Positions 47,576-57,843 are shown, counted from the stretch's first letter. The stretch: 64,000 bases of DNA from Cyanobium sp. NIES-981 (GCA_945896675.1 CAMDEM010000005.1:47027-111026); one strand, 5' to 3'. Made by a program: numbers and translations. Notes: a model not told the origin generated them from the sequence alone.

Positions 47576-48163
47576 TTAGTTGACCAACTGGGGTTCAATC
47601 GTGGCCAAATAGCGACCTTCGCAATCTTTGATGATCTTGACGGCCTCGGTCGAATCAAAGAAACCATTCACTTTGCAGGTGCCGGGCTTTTTGAGATCCT
47701 TGTAGTGCTCCCAGTAGTACTGGGTTTCCTTGAGCCAATGGTCGCCAAGCTGGGTGTAGCTGGTGATGTGGTCCATCCGCTTGTCATCGGCGAGCACGGC
47801 GATGACCTTGTCATCCACTTCGCCGCCATCGTCGAATTTCATGATGCCGATAATCCTGGCCTCCACGATCGATCCGGGCACCAGGGGTTCGGTGACACCA
47901 ACGATTTCAATATCCAAGGGGTCCCCGTCCTCGTCCCAAGTACGGGGAATGCATCCATAGGCAAAGGGATAGGACAGCGAGGAATACCCCACCCGATCCA
48001 GCTTGAGGTGGCCGGTTTCCGTGATCAGCTCGTACTTGTTGATCGTCATGGAGTTGAGCTCAACGATTGTGTTGAGCCGCAGTTCCGATTCATCGGCGAA
48101 GGCCGGCAGCACGTGCAGCAGGTTGAGCATCGTGCGGCTGGGGGCGTGGTCGATATTCGCCAT
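47576..48163 (-). CDS. ppa: inorganic pyrophosphatase, soluble family I
   Basis: The ATG at 48163 (MANIDHAPSRTML) gives 195 residues; the open frame extends upstream but without family sequence. Family I ligands are in FAYGCIPRTWDEDGDPLDIEIV (given in parts: YGCIPRTW, DEDGDPLDI) and DDGGEVDDKVIAVL. It hydrolyses PPi in the cytosol. Confidence 0.95.
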   Translation of the reverse strand: MANIDHAPSRTMLNLLHVLPAFADESELRLNTIVELNSMTINKYELITETGHLKLDRVGYSSLSYPFAYGCIPRTWDEDGDPLDIEIVGVTEPLVPGSIVEARIIGIMKFDDGGEVDDKVIAVLADDKRMDHITSYTQLGDHWLKETQYYWEHYKDLKKPGTCKVNGFFDSTEAVKIIKDCEGRYLATIEPQLVN

Positions 48164-48192
48164 GAAGAAAGAAGCTTTTGCGCCGCGGCATT

Positions 48193-49764
48193 CTAAGGAG
48201 CCACCAACCGCTCCAATTTGGCCCTGAGATAGGCCAGGAAGGGTTCGGCCCTGAGATCCTGACCGCTCACCTGCTTGACCAGCTCTTCGCCATTGACCTG
48301 GCGGCCCAAGGGGTAGACGTGCTCCCCAAGCCACTGCTTGAGGCTGGCCTCATCCCCTTTGGCGACCCGCGCTTCGATGGAGCCCGCTCCGCCGAGGTCC
48401 CGTTCCATGGCCTCACCCAATTGGGCACTGATCAGGTGGCCAAGGGCATAGGAGGGGAAATAGCCAAACAGGCCCTCGCTCCAGTGCACGTCCTGGAGGC
48501 AGCCTTCGCTGTCATGGGAAGGGCGCAGATCCAGAAGCTCGGCCATGCGCCGGTTCCAGTGGCCTGGGAGCTCCGCCACGGGCAAATCCCCCTCCAGCAG
48601 GGCCAGCTCGAGTTCGTAACGCAGCACGATGTGCAGGCAGTAGCTGATTTCATCGGCCTCAACCCGAATCATTCCCGGTTCGAGGGGATTGAGGCAGCGC
48701 CAGAAGCCCTGGCTGTTGCCCCATGGGCTGGGGGAGCCTGGGTTCGCCCCACCCCCTGGATTCGCCAGGCTCCACGCCGCAGCAATCGAGGGCTCCAGGC
48801 GCTGGGCAAAGGCCTGACTCCGCCCCACCCTGCACTCCCAGAACAGGCTTTGGCTCTCGTGCACCCCCATGGAGGTGGCATCCCCCAGGGGCCAAGGGAA
48901 ATAGTGGTCACCGCTGCGCGGCAGCCCCTGCTCATAGAGGGAATGGCCCCATTCATGGGCCGTGGCCAGCAGGGCTGAGAGGGGTTGGCCCGCCACCACC
49001 CGGGTAGTGATGCGGAAATCGGCCGGACCCAGGGTGCAGGAAAAGGGATGGGGCGAGCGGTCTGTTTGGCAGCGATTCGGATCGAAGCCCCACCCGTTCA
49101 ACAGCTCCTGGCAGAGCTTCTGCTGACTGCTCTCTGGCAGATCCCACGCAGTCGATGGCTGCCTGGCAGCCGCGGATCGGGCCCGCTCGATCAGGGCCGG
49201 AAGTTCATGGAGCAAGGGCGCAAACAGGGCGTCCAGCCGCGCCTTGCTGATGTCGGGCTCAAAGGGCTGGGCCAGGGTTTCCCAGCAACTTCGGGGCTCG
49301 GCCAACTGGCGGGCCTGCTCCTGGCGCAGGCCCACCAGCACCTGAAGGGAAGGGGCAAACAGACTGAAATCGCCCTTGGCCTTGGCCTCCTGCCAGCGGG
49401 CATAGCCCTGGGCCTGGGCCTGGGCGATGTGGCCGACCAGGGCAGCATCCAGGCGGTGCTGGCGTTCAAATTCCTGGCGCAGCAACTGGAGATTGCGGCC
49501 CATGGGGCCTGAAGCGCCATCCCATTGCGCTTCTGCGGCGGCGAGCAGGTCGGCATAGGCCCCACTGCTCTGGCGGCCATGGAGTTGCTGGGCGAGCAGG
49601 GCCAGCTGTTCGCCACGCCACTCCGCCCCCGCGGCGGGCATTGCGGTGTTTTGGTCGTAATAGAGGGCGCTATGGATCGATCCCAGCAGCTGGGTGGTGT
49701 GCAGATAGGCCCGCAGCTTCTGCAGGGGCGCCTGGCCTTGGTCGCTGGATTGAATGCTGGTCAT
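48193..49764 (-). CDS. M32 metallocarboxypeptidase (carboxypeptidase Taq family)
   Basis: The 523-residue enzyme has the zinc motif HEWGHSLYEQG (HExxH) followed by the third ligand in GVHESQSLFWE. Further M32 markers are DPNRCQ-like FDPNRCQTDRSPHPF and the IRVEADEISYCLHIVLRYELE region (given in parts: IRVEADEISY, LRYELELALLEGDL). It trims C-terminal residues of peptides in the cytosol. Its stop is 29 bp from the ppa start on the same strand. Confidence 0.95.
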   Translation of the reverse strand: MTSIQSSDQGQAPLQKLRAYLHTTQLLGSIHSALYYDQNTAMPAAGAEWRGEQLALLAQQLHGRQSSGAYADLLAAAEAQWDGASGPMGRNLQLLRQEFERQHRLDAALVGHIAQAQAQGYARWQEAKAKGDFSLFAPSLQVLVGLRQEQARQLAEPRSCWETLAQPFEPDISKARLDALFAPLLHELPALIERARSAAARQPSTAWDLPESSQQKLCQELLNGWGFDPNRCQTDRSPHPFSCTLGPADFRITTRVVAGQPLSALLATAHEWGHSLYEQGLPRSGDHYFPWPLGDATSMGVHESQSLFWECRVGRSQAFAQRLEPSIAAAWSLANPGGGANPGSPSPWGNSQGFWRCLNPLEPGMIRVEADEISYCLHIVLRYELELALLEGDLPVAELPGHWNRRMAELLDLRPSHDSEGCLQDVHWSEGLFGYFPSYALGHLISAQLGEAMERDLGGAGSIEARVAKGDEASLKQWLGEHVYPLGRQVNGEELVKQVSGQDLRAEPFLAYLRAKLERLVAP

Positions 49765-49802
49765 GGCGGGTGGTCCAGCACAGGTAAGTTTTCTTCACCA
49801 CT

Positions 49803-50261
49803 GTGGCCGAACCATCCGTGCTTCCCCTGGCCCTGGTTTCCACCGCACCCGTCGAGGGGCTGGCCCGGGCGATCCACCTCTCGGTGGCGCCGGTCTTTTT
49901 GCTGGCGGGGATCAGCGGCTTACTCAATGTGCTGACCAACCGTCTCAACCGAATCATTGATCGGGCACGACGGCTGCAGGAAGGGGCTTCACAAAGCAGC
50001 AATCGGGATTGCCTGCTGGAGCTGCAGATTCAAAAGAAGCGCATCCGGCTGGTGATGAAGGCGATTGAGTTCGCCACCGTCACCATCCTGCTGGTGGCCC
50101 TGGTGGTGGCCATCGTGTTTGTGAGCGCAGTCGCGGCAATTGATCTTGCCCTGATCGTGGTGCCGTTGTTTGTGCTTGCTATGGCCTGCCTGATGGTCGC
50201 CGTGGTGCTGTTTTTACGCGAAGTGCAACTCGCAACCGGTCAGTTGCGCCGGCGTTTCTAG
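49803..50261 (+). CDS. DUF2721 membrane protein
   Basis: The 152-residue protein (GTG start) has three hydrophobic segments: AIHLSVAPVFLLAGISGLLNVL, TILLVALVVAIVFVSAVAAI and ALIVVPLFVLAMACLMVAVVLF. NRLNRIIDRARRLQ after the first helix is typical of DUF2721. Function unknown. It is divergent from the M32 peptidase. Confidence 0.8.
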   Translation: MAEPSVLPLALVSTAPVEGLARAIHLSVAPVFLLAGISGLLNVLTNRLNRIIDRARRLQEGASQSSNRDCLLELQIQKKRIRLVMKAIEFATVTILLVALVVAIVFVSAVAAIDLALIVVPLFVLAMACLMVAVVLFLREVQLATGQLRRRF

Positions 50262-50284
50262 GTTCCTCTTCAGGAATCCTCAAA

Positions 50285-50524
50285 CTATTTCTTGCTGCAA
50301 TAGCCCCCACCCACGTTCATCCAGCCAGAGGGGCAAGCTTGCCCATTGGTGGGCTGAACGGTGTAGCTGGCCAGGCCAAGGGTGCTGCACTTGCCATTAA
50401 GGGTGTCCACATAGCCAATGGGACAAATGGTGCCAAGCTTCGGCACCACCCGCTGGGCCTGGGCAGGGCTTTCAACCATGGCGACCGTGGCCGCAAGCAT
50501 CAGGCAAGTGATCAGGGAACGCAT
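50285..50524 (-). CDS. small secreted protein with two CPxG...C repeats
   Basis: The 79-residue precursor has a signal peptide (LITCLMLAATVAMVESPAQAQ). The mature about 56 residues hold two related units, CPIGYVDTLNGKC and CPSGWMNVGGGYC, each able to close one disulfide. I know no function. It lies 33 bp before the DASH gene on the opposite strand. Confidence 0.65.
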   Translation of the reverse strand: MRSLITCLMLAATVAMVESPAQAQRVVPKLGTICPIGYVDTLNGKCSTLGLASYTVQPTNGQACPSGWMNVGGGYCSKK

Positions 50525-50557
50525 GGCAGCTCTTCAACCCCAGGAATCATCCCAAAA

Positions 50558-51805
50558 ATGTTAAGTGGCTTCACGGTCGTCGTGGCCCTGGAGGGCCAAT
50601 GGCGCCTCCACGACCAACCCGTTCTGCATCAAGCCATGGACTTGGTGCGGCGCCACCAGGGCGGGCGTTTGGTGTTGCTCGCAGCCCGTGCGGAGGGCCA
50701 GCGCCTCAAGGGGCCCCACCGACGCAAACTCGACCAGGACGCCTTGGGTGCCTTGCACGCCCGCACCGAAGCCCTGGGGATCCCCCTGCTTTGTTTCCCC
50801 GAGCTCCCAACAGCAGCTGCCCTGAAGGCCTTGGAGCCCCTAGTGCAGCCAGATGCCGTTCTCTATGGCGAGCAAAGCCGGCTGTTTGCCGGCTGGCCCG
50901 CGAGCAAAGCGAAGTTTCCCAGGGTCTTTGGGGAGTTCCGGCGACACATTCAAGGCGCTCCCGAACCCCCTCTGCCTGAGCCGGAGATCTCAGGCACCGC
51001 CAACGGGCTGGAACCTTGGTCGGCAGGGGACTTAGGGAAGTTGCGGTACCTATCGATGGCCCCCCCGGCGCCAGTCCCGGGCCCTGAACGGGGCCCTAAT
51101 CGGGGTGATCCGCGCAGTGCCTTTCCCTTTCGCGGCGATGAAGCCAGCGCCCTAGGGCGGCTGCAGCACTACGTGTTTGAGTCCGATGGCCTGAAGAACT
51201 ACAAGACCAGCCGCAACCAGTTGGTGGGTAGCGAGTTTTCCTCGAAGTTTTCACCCTTTCTCGCAGTCGGCAGCTTGTCGGTGCGGCGGATTTGGCACGC
51301 CCTGGAGGCCCATCAGGCCATCTTTGGACCCAGCGAAGGCTGCGAGTGGATGCGGCAGGAATTGCTCTGGCGGGAATTTTTTCTGTGGTCGGAGCAGGCC
51401 CATGGCGAGGCCTTCCACAGCGAATCCGGCATCCAGGACCGCCTGCCCCATGCAATCGCCGATCAGGAGCTGTTCAAGCGCTGGAGTCGGGCCGAGTGCG
51501 GCCAGGAACGCATTGATGCCCAAATGCGCGAACTCAATGCCACGGGCTACCTCTCCAACCGCGGTAGGCAGTGGGTGGCTTCCCACTTCGTGAACAGCCT
51601 GCAATTGCCCTGGACCTGGGGGGCCCGCTATTTCGAGTGGATGTTGATCGATGCCGATCCAGCCCTGAATACGGGGAATTGGGCCTATCTGGCCGGGGTG
51701 GGTTCAGACCCCCGAAGCTTTGGGGGTTCTCCCCGGCGCTTTGATCTCGAGGGGCAGGCCAAGCGCTATGACCCCGAAGAAAGCCACATGCAGCTATGGC
51801 GCTAA
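50558..51805 (+). CDS. DASH-type cryptochrome / photolyase
   Basis: From ATG 50558 the protein has 415 residues. The FAD-binding half has FSSKFSPFLAVGSLSVRRIW, QELLWREFFLW, NATGYLSNRGRQWVASHFVN, and GNWAYLAGVGSDPR followed by QAKRYDP, which are DASH-like. The N-terminal alpha/beta domain is shorter than usual and diverged, so antenna binding is uncertain. It overlaps the next photolyase-like gene by 10 bp. Confidence 0.88.
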   Translation: MLSGFTVVVALEGQWRLHDQPVLHQAMDLVRRHQGGRLVLLAARAEGQRLKGPHRRKLDQDALGALHARTEALGIPLLCFPELPTAAALKALEPLVQPDAVLYGEQSRLFAGWPASKAKFPRVFGEFRRHIQGAPEPPLPEPEISGTANGLEPWSAGDLGKLRYLSMAPPAPVPGPERGPNRGDPRSAFPFRGDEASALGRLQHYVFESDGLKNYKTSRNQLVGSEFSSKFSPFLAVGSLSVRRIWHALEAHQAIFGPSEGCEWMRQELLWREFFLWSEQAHGEAFHSESGIQDRLPHAIADQELFKRWSRAECGQERIDAQMRELNATGYLSNRGRQWVASHFVNSLQLPWTWGARYFEWMLIDADPALNTGNWAYLAGVGSDPRSFGGSPRRFDLEGQAKRYDPEESHMQLWR

Positions 51806-53409
51806 CCCTGATCCTGGGCAACCAGCTCTACCGCCAATGGCTTGGGGGGCCTGGGCTCCAGCTTGGCCCCCAGGACACCGTGGTCATGGTGGAAGACCTC
51901 GGCGTCGCCTCGGCCTACCGCTATCACAAGTTGCGCTTGCTTCACACCTTCGTGGCCATGCGCAGCTTCCGCGATGCCCTGATCGAGCAAGGAATCCGGG
52001 TGCGCTATTTCGAGCTGCCCCAATCTGAGGAACTGACCTTCCTGCAAAGGCTGGGCTCAGAGCTGGGTGTTTCTCATTGCTCTGACGGAGCAGCAATCAC
52101 CACCCAGGAACTACGGGTGGCGGAGATTGCCGATCCGGGCTTTCAACACAACCTCGAAGTATTTTGCCTGGCCTCTGGGGTGCGGCTGACGGTGCTGCCA
52201 TCGCCAGATTTTTTGGAAAGCGCTGCCGAGAGTCGGCTGTGGTTTGAAGGCAAGCGACGGCCCTTCATGAAGACCTTCTACGAGCGGCAGCGCAAACGCC
52301 TGGGACTGCTCCTTGAAGCCGATGGCAGCCCAACCGGCGGCCAGTGGAGCTTTGATGCAGACAACCGCAAGCGGCTGCCAAAGGGTTACACCGAGCCTTC
52401 CCTACCCGTGGTCCCACCCAGCCGCCATGACGAGGTAGTTCGTGAATTGGTAGAGCGCTATTTCCCTGACAATCCGGGCGAACTTGGCCCACTCTTTATT
52501 CCCTATGACCACTCCGGAGCAGACAGCTGGCTGGGGTGTTTTCTGCAGGAACGCTTTGCAGATTTTGGCGCCTATGAAGATGCCCTGAGTGGGCACTTTG
52601 CCAGCCTCAACCACTCCCTACTCTCGCCGCTACTCAACATCGGTCTCCTCAATCCTGCTGCTGTCATTCAAGCTGCGATCAATCAGGCAGCAATCGATCA
52701 CGGCGACTCCCTGTTTCCTAGCCCAAGGTCCATTCCCCTGGCATCACTGGAAGGCTTTGTTCGTCAAGTGATCGGCTGGCGAGAGTTTGTACGAGGCATT
52801 CACCTGAGCCATGGGGAACGCCAAGCCCAGGGCAACTTTTGGGACCATCACCGCAGCCTCTCCACCTGCTGGCAAGACGGCACCACAGGCCTACCTCCCC
52901 TTGATCAAGCCATCAAGCGGGCGAATCGCTTGGGTTACAACCACCATATTGAGCGCTTGATGGTGATCAGCAACCTGATGTTGCTGTGTGAGGTTCAGCC
53001 TCGGGAGGTTTACCAATGGTTCATGGAGCGCTACCTCGACTCCTACGACTGGGTGATGGGTCCCAATGTCTATGGGATGGGACAGATGAGCGACGGCGGC
53101 ATTTTCGCAACCAAGCCCTATATCTGCGGATCAAACTACATTCTCAAGATGGGCGACTTTCGCCGGGGCCCCTGGTGCGAGATCTGGGATGGTTTGTACT
53201 GGCGGTTTATCGATCGCCATCGCCCGTTCTTTCAAACCAATCCACGCCTAGCGATGATGGTGCGCCTGCTGGATCGAATGGATACCGCCAAGCGGGAGGG
53301 GCTCTTCAACCAAGCCGAGCAGTTCATTGCTGAAACGACAACATCACCAAGAGACAACGAGTCAGAGCTGTTCAGCGAAACCACGCAACAAAACCGATCA
53401 GCAAAATAA
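51796..53409 (+). CDS. FeS-BCP/(6-4)-type photolyase lacking the CxxC loop
   Basis: The 537-residue protein matches prokaryotic (6-4) photolyases (FeS-BCP): LTLILGNQL at the start, MKTFYERQRKRLGLLL, GWREFVRGI, YNHHIERLMVISNLMLLC and MGPNVYGMGQMSDGG. The family normally has YCxxC and ACPFN loops binding a 4Fe-4S cluster. Here that loop is short; only Cys398, Cys444 and Cys461 are near the expected places. The cluster may be absent or bound differently. It shares a 10-bp overlap with the DASH gene, and the pair is likely one operon. Confidence 0.88.
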   Translation: MALTLILGNQLYRQWLGGPGLQLGPQDTVVMVEDLGVASAYRYHKLRLLHTFVAMRSFRDALIEQGIRVRYFELPQSEELTFLQRLGSELGVSHCSDGAAITTQELRVAEIADPGFQHNLEVFCLASGVRLTVLPSPDFLESAAESRLWFEGKRRPFMKTFYERQRKRLGLLLEADGSPTGGQWSFDADNRKRLPKGYTEPSLPVVPPSRHDEVVRELVERYFPDNPGELGPLFIPYDHSGADSWLGCFLQERFADFGAYEDALSGHFASLNHSLLSPLLNIGLLNPAAVIQAAINQAAIDHGDSLFPSPRSIPLASLEGFVRQVIGWREFVRGIHLSHGERQAQGNFWDHHRSLSTCWQDGTTGLPPLDQAIKRANRLGYNHHIERLMVISNLMLLCEVQPREVYQWFMERYLDSYDWVMGPNVYGMGQMSDGGIFATKPYICGSNYILKMGDFRRGPWCEIWDGLYWRFIDRHRPFFQTNPRLAMMVRLLDRMDTAKREGLFNQAEQFIAETTTSPRDNESELFSETTQQNRSAK

Positions 53410-53427
53410 CTCGCCGCAACAGGCTTA

Positions 53428-53464
53428 CCCCCCTTTGGGCCGCAGGATCCTGGGTCAAGGGGGG
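53428..53464. terminator. hairpin between convergent photolyase and pstS
   Basis: CCCCCCTT (53428-53435) pairs with AAGGGGGG (53457-53464). It sits in the 84-bp gap between two convergent genes. No T-run is present, so the terminator role is inferred from position. Confidence 0.45.
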
Positions 53465-53493
53465 GCAGCGATTACAAGAGCTGAGCCTTTCGG

Positions 53494-54546
53494 TTAGCGA
53501 AATTCGGGTCGCTTGTGCTGATCAAAGCTGCGCTGGAGGGCATCATAAATCGTGAGGCCCACTGGCAGTTCGCCCCCAAAGGATGTGCCCAGCACGCGCC
53601 GGTAGAGCTTGGTTTCCACCAACCGATTAGTGGACTCAGGCAAGGGAATGTAGTTGGCTTTGGCAACCAGGGAGGGGGAATTTCTTACCAAGAAAGTGGT
53701 GAAGTTACGAACTTCAGAACTTTGGCCCAAAGCCTGATCGTTAACGTAAACAAAGAGGACTCTGGAGAGGGGCTGATATTTCCCCTGCAACACCGCCTGA
53801 ACAGAGGGCTCTACGGCTTTGCCCTTCGGGTTGACGACCGCCAAGGCCTTGAGCTTCTCAGAATTGCTGCGGAACCAGCCATAGCCTAAATAGCCAAGGG
53901 CCTGGGGATCCTTGGCCACACAGTTCACCACCACATTGTCATCTTCGCTGGCGGTGTAATCCCGGCGGGAGTTGTCCTCATCGCCGTTGATCGCCTTGTT
54001 GAAGTAGTCGAAGGTGCCTGAATCGGCCCCCGGTCCACACAACTTGATCGGCCGCTTGGGCCAGGCCGGATTCACCTGGTTCCAGTTGTTGATGCGCCCC
54101 TGGGCGTTGCGGTTCCAGAGCAGGGAGAGCTGCTGGGGGCTGATGCTGGTTGCCCAGCTATTGCCCCGATGAACCACCACCGAGAGCGCATCAAAGGCCA
54201 GGGGGACTTCAATGAAGCGAATACCTTTATCGGCACAGGCCTTCAGTTCCTTGGCATTGATCGGCCTTGAGGCATTACTGATCTCGACCCGGCCGCTGCA
54301 GAGATCCCGAAAGCCCGCAGAGCTGCCCGATTCCTTAAGGCTGACGCTGACGCCCTTGCCTGCCCCAGTCTGGCGAAAAGCACTGATACCGGCCTGCAGG
54401 ATCGGGTACACGGTGCTGGAGCCACTGATCCGGATCGGCCGGAGGGCAGCCTGCTGCTGGGCGACAGAGGCCCCGGGGGCAAGGGGGGCGACAAGCGTGG
54501 CGACCAAAGCGAGGCTGAGCCTGAAAGGGGGGAGCATGCTGGCCAT
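53494..54546 (-). CDS. pstS: phosphate ABC transporter substrate-binding protein
   Basis: The 350-residue precursor has a signal peptide (LSLALVATLVAPLAPGASVAQ). PstS signatures are ISGSSTVYPILQAGISAFR, KESGSSAGFRDLC and GPGADSGTFDYFNKAI. It captures phosphate in the periplasm. The pstCAB genes are not adjacent, so this may be one of several PstS/SphX copies. A Pho box lies upstream. Confidence 0.93.
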   Translation of the reverse strand: MASMLPPFRLSLALVATLVAPLAPGASVAQQQAALRPIRISGSSTVYPILQAGISAFRQTGAGKGVSVSLKESGSSAGFRDLCSGRVEISNASRPINAKELKACADKGIRFIEVPLAFDALSVVVHRGNSWATSISPQQLSLLWNRNAQGRINNWNQVNPAWPKRPIKLCGPGADSGTFDYFNKAINGDEDNSRRDYTASEDDNVVVNCVAKDPQALGYLGYGWFRSNSEKLKALAVVNPKGKAVEPSVQAVLQGKYQPLSRVLFVYVNDQALGQSSEVRNFTTFLVRNSPSLVAKANYIPLPESTNRLVETKLYRRVLGTSFGGELPVGLTIYDALQRSFDQHKRPEFR

Positions 54547-54574
54547 ATTCGACCCAACAACTCTGAGCCATCAA

Positions 54575-54604
54575 CGGATTTTGATGGGTTAAGAATTGGT
54601 TATT
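54575..54604 (-). promoter_or_regulatory. Pho box upstream of pstS
   Basis: On the minus strand three 8-base units, AATAACCA, CTTAACCC and AAAATCCG, are each separated by three bases. The cyanobacterial PhoB/SphR consensus is CTTAACCT with 3-bp spacing; the second unit matches at seven of eight. It ends about 29 bases before the pstS start. Confidence 0.6.
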
Positions 54605-54638
54605 GGATGCAGCTCGCCTTGGACGGAGCCGGCTTAAA

Positions 54639-55122
54639 CGCCATTGACTACAGGGCTTTGCCGAGGTCGAGTAAAAATCACGGAAGAAACAAAGCTAAAC
54701 ACAACATTGGAGCCAGAAATCAACTCGGCAAATAGCAGGGCGCGCCAACACAACCACTGCAAACCCTCCAAACAGGAGCTTCCCTTGGAAAATCAGGCCA
54801 CAATCGAGTGGGAGTCAGGCAACAGAGGAAGAACATGCCGGCCCGCGTTGAACGCCGTAGCCAGAAAAGAGATTAATGGAGCACATTCATTGCCAATACT
54901 GACCAAAAGACCAAAAACTACTTGGCCTGAACAAGAGCAACTACCCTGGAAAGAATTAATTCAATCACATCGTAAATGGCGAATCCGGGAAGAAAAAGCA
55001 GAATTCTTGCCCGAGCAGATCTGCCTTTGATTGCACTGATGGAAGCAAAAAATGGGTCTCTTCATTTTTCAACCACTCCGCATAGCCAGTCTGGGGGCAT
55101 CTTCCCGCCATTGACTACAGGG
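54639..55122. repeat. 17-bp direct repeats enclosing an A+T-rich block
   Basis: CGCCATTGACTACAGGG occurs at 54639-54655 and again at 55106-55122. The 450 bp between are visibly richer in A and T than the flanks and carry only a doubtful 128-codon frame (54644-55030, TTG start inside the first repeat). This block fills most of the 600-bp gap between pstS and the ABM gene. I see no transposase or inverted ends. Confidence 0.7.
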
Positions 55123-55163
55123 GTTCATACTGGCGCTTCAGGAGTTTTTCGGACCCTCCCTGC

Positions 55164-55712
55164 ATGGATTCCAGCGTTCACGTCACGGCGGTGATCACCC
55201 ATCGCGTACGCCCTGGCCGCGAAACGGGCTACGAAGAATGGCTCAAGGGAATTGCCGCAGACTCCCGCAACTTCGACGGTTACCAAGGCGCCCACATCCT
55301 GCGCCCCGAACTCGGTGTGACATCTGATCACGTGATCGTGCTCCAGTTCGACACTTGCCAGCACCTGGAGACCTGGATGCAATCGGAGTCGCGAAAGGGC
55401 TGGATCGAGCGCGTGCAGCCGTTGATCAGCGAGCCAGAAGCCATTAAGACACTCACGGGCCTAGAACCCTGGTTCCAGTTACCTAGCAAACCCACCCACT
55501 CTCCTCCAAAGCGCTACAAGCAGGCCATCCTGGTTTGGATTGGTGTTGCTAGCACTTTCCTGGTGGTCAGCCCCCTTGTGGCCGCCCTGCTGAGCTCATG
55601 GCCCGGGATTCTCGCGATGTTGGTCAAATTGACGATCATGGTGGGGCTGCTCAACTATCTGGTGATGCCCTTCCTGACGCGTCGCTTCCAGGGTTGGTTG
55701 TTCAGAGGATGA
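55164..55712 (+). CDS. ABM-domain protein with two C-terminal membrane helices
   Basis: The 182-residue protein has an antibiotic-biosynthesis-monooxygenase type ferredoxin-like fold (VTAVITHRVRPGRETGYEEWLKGIA in parts: AVITHRVRPGRE, YEEWLKGIAADS; then QFDTCQHLETWMQSE). Two membrane helices follow (AILVWIGVASTFLVVSPLVA and LVKLTIMVGLLNYLVMPFL). Such proteins may be membrane-tethered small-molecule enzymes or sensors. The stop overlaps the start of the channel gene. Confidence 0.8.
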   Translation: MDSSVHVTAVITHRVRPGRETGYEEWLKGIAADSRNFDGYQGAHILRPELGVTSDHVIVLQFDTCQHLETWMQSESRKGWIERVQPLISEPEAIKTLTGLEPWFQLPSKPTHSPPKRYKQAILVWIGVASTFLVVSPLVAALLSSWPGILAMLVKLTIMVGLLNYLVMPFLTRRFQGWLFRG

Positions 55713-56275
55713 GCTGGAAACAGATGAGGTGGCCCCTGTTGGCCGGCGCAGCCGCAGCAGGGATCGTGTTGAGCGCCTATCAAGCAACACCTCAACCGTC
55801 TCGTTGCCCTGAGATCGGCACCGTTGCTGCGATTGTCGTGGGGATGCTTGTTGCCACAACGATGCTTCACACCCTGGTGACATCCATACAGGTCGATTGG
55901 AATCACTCAGGACGACTCAGCGCCTGGTGCTCAACCCATCGTGGCCGCCACCTCTTGGTCATAGCGCTCGGAGCCCTCATGACGGCAGCAACTTTATTAC
56001 TGGACATTGTCCTGTGGGCATGGGTCTATCGCCACGTCGGCGCCATTCATGGCCTGGAAGAAAGCCTGTATTTCTCAGGAATCACCTTCACCACGGTTGG
56101 CTATGGAGACGTTTTGCTGATGAAGTGCTGGCGACTACTGAGTGTTGGTGAAGCAATCAATGGTGTACTCATGGCCGGCTGGAGCACAGCCCAGTTGATT
56201 TTTATTGTGCAGCGGGCGATGACGCTGCAATTTCACTTTCAAGAACAAAACGCAGTTGGCCAATTGCCGTCCTAG
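55709..56275 (+). CDS. two-pore-helix K+ channel-like membrane protein
   Basis: From the ATG at 55709 the protein has 188 residues. Four hydrophobic segments are followed by a pore loop with the filter TTVGYGD and a last helix (GVLMAGWSTAQLIFIVQRAM). The filter is the K+ channel signature. No ligand-gating domain is seen. The ATGA overlap with the ABM gene suggests coupled expression. Confidence 0.82.
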   Translation: MSWKQMRWPLLAGAAAAGIVLSAYQATPQPSRCPEIGTVAAIVVGMLVATTMLHTLVTSIQVDWNHSGRLSAWCSTHRGRHLLVIALGALMTAATLLLDIVLWAWVYRHVGAIHGLEESLYFSGITFTTVGYGDVLLMKCWRLLSVGEAINGVLMAGWSTAQLIFIVQRAMTLQFHFQEQNAVGQLPS

Positions 56276-56442
56276 GCGCATGCTATCAAGACGGGTGATG
56301 TATAGCTGATAGCTTCAGCGCGATAATAAGCCCCGCCCAATCAAGGTCATGCCAAAAGATAACCTTCGCCTTTGCGTCCGTGCCGTAGGGCAGTAGGCGC
56401 TGCCAGCCGTTTGTGAGGTGATACACACCTGGCGGCCCGTGA

Positions 56443-57843
<1,401 letters not shown>

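Noticed and set aside
54644..55030. 128-codon plus-strand frame with TTG start
   Set aside because: The composition is not protein-like, there is no ribosome site or domain, and the start lies within the 17-bp repeat.
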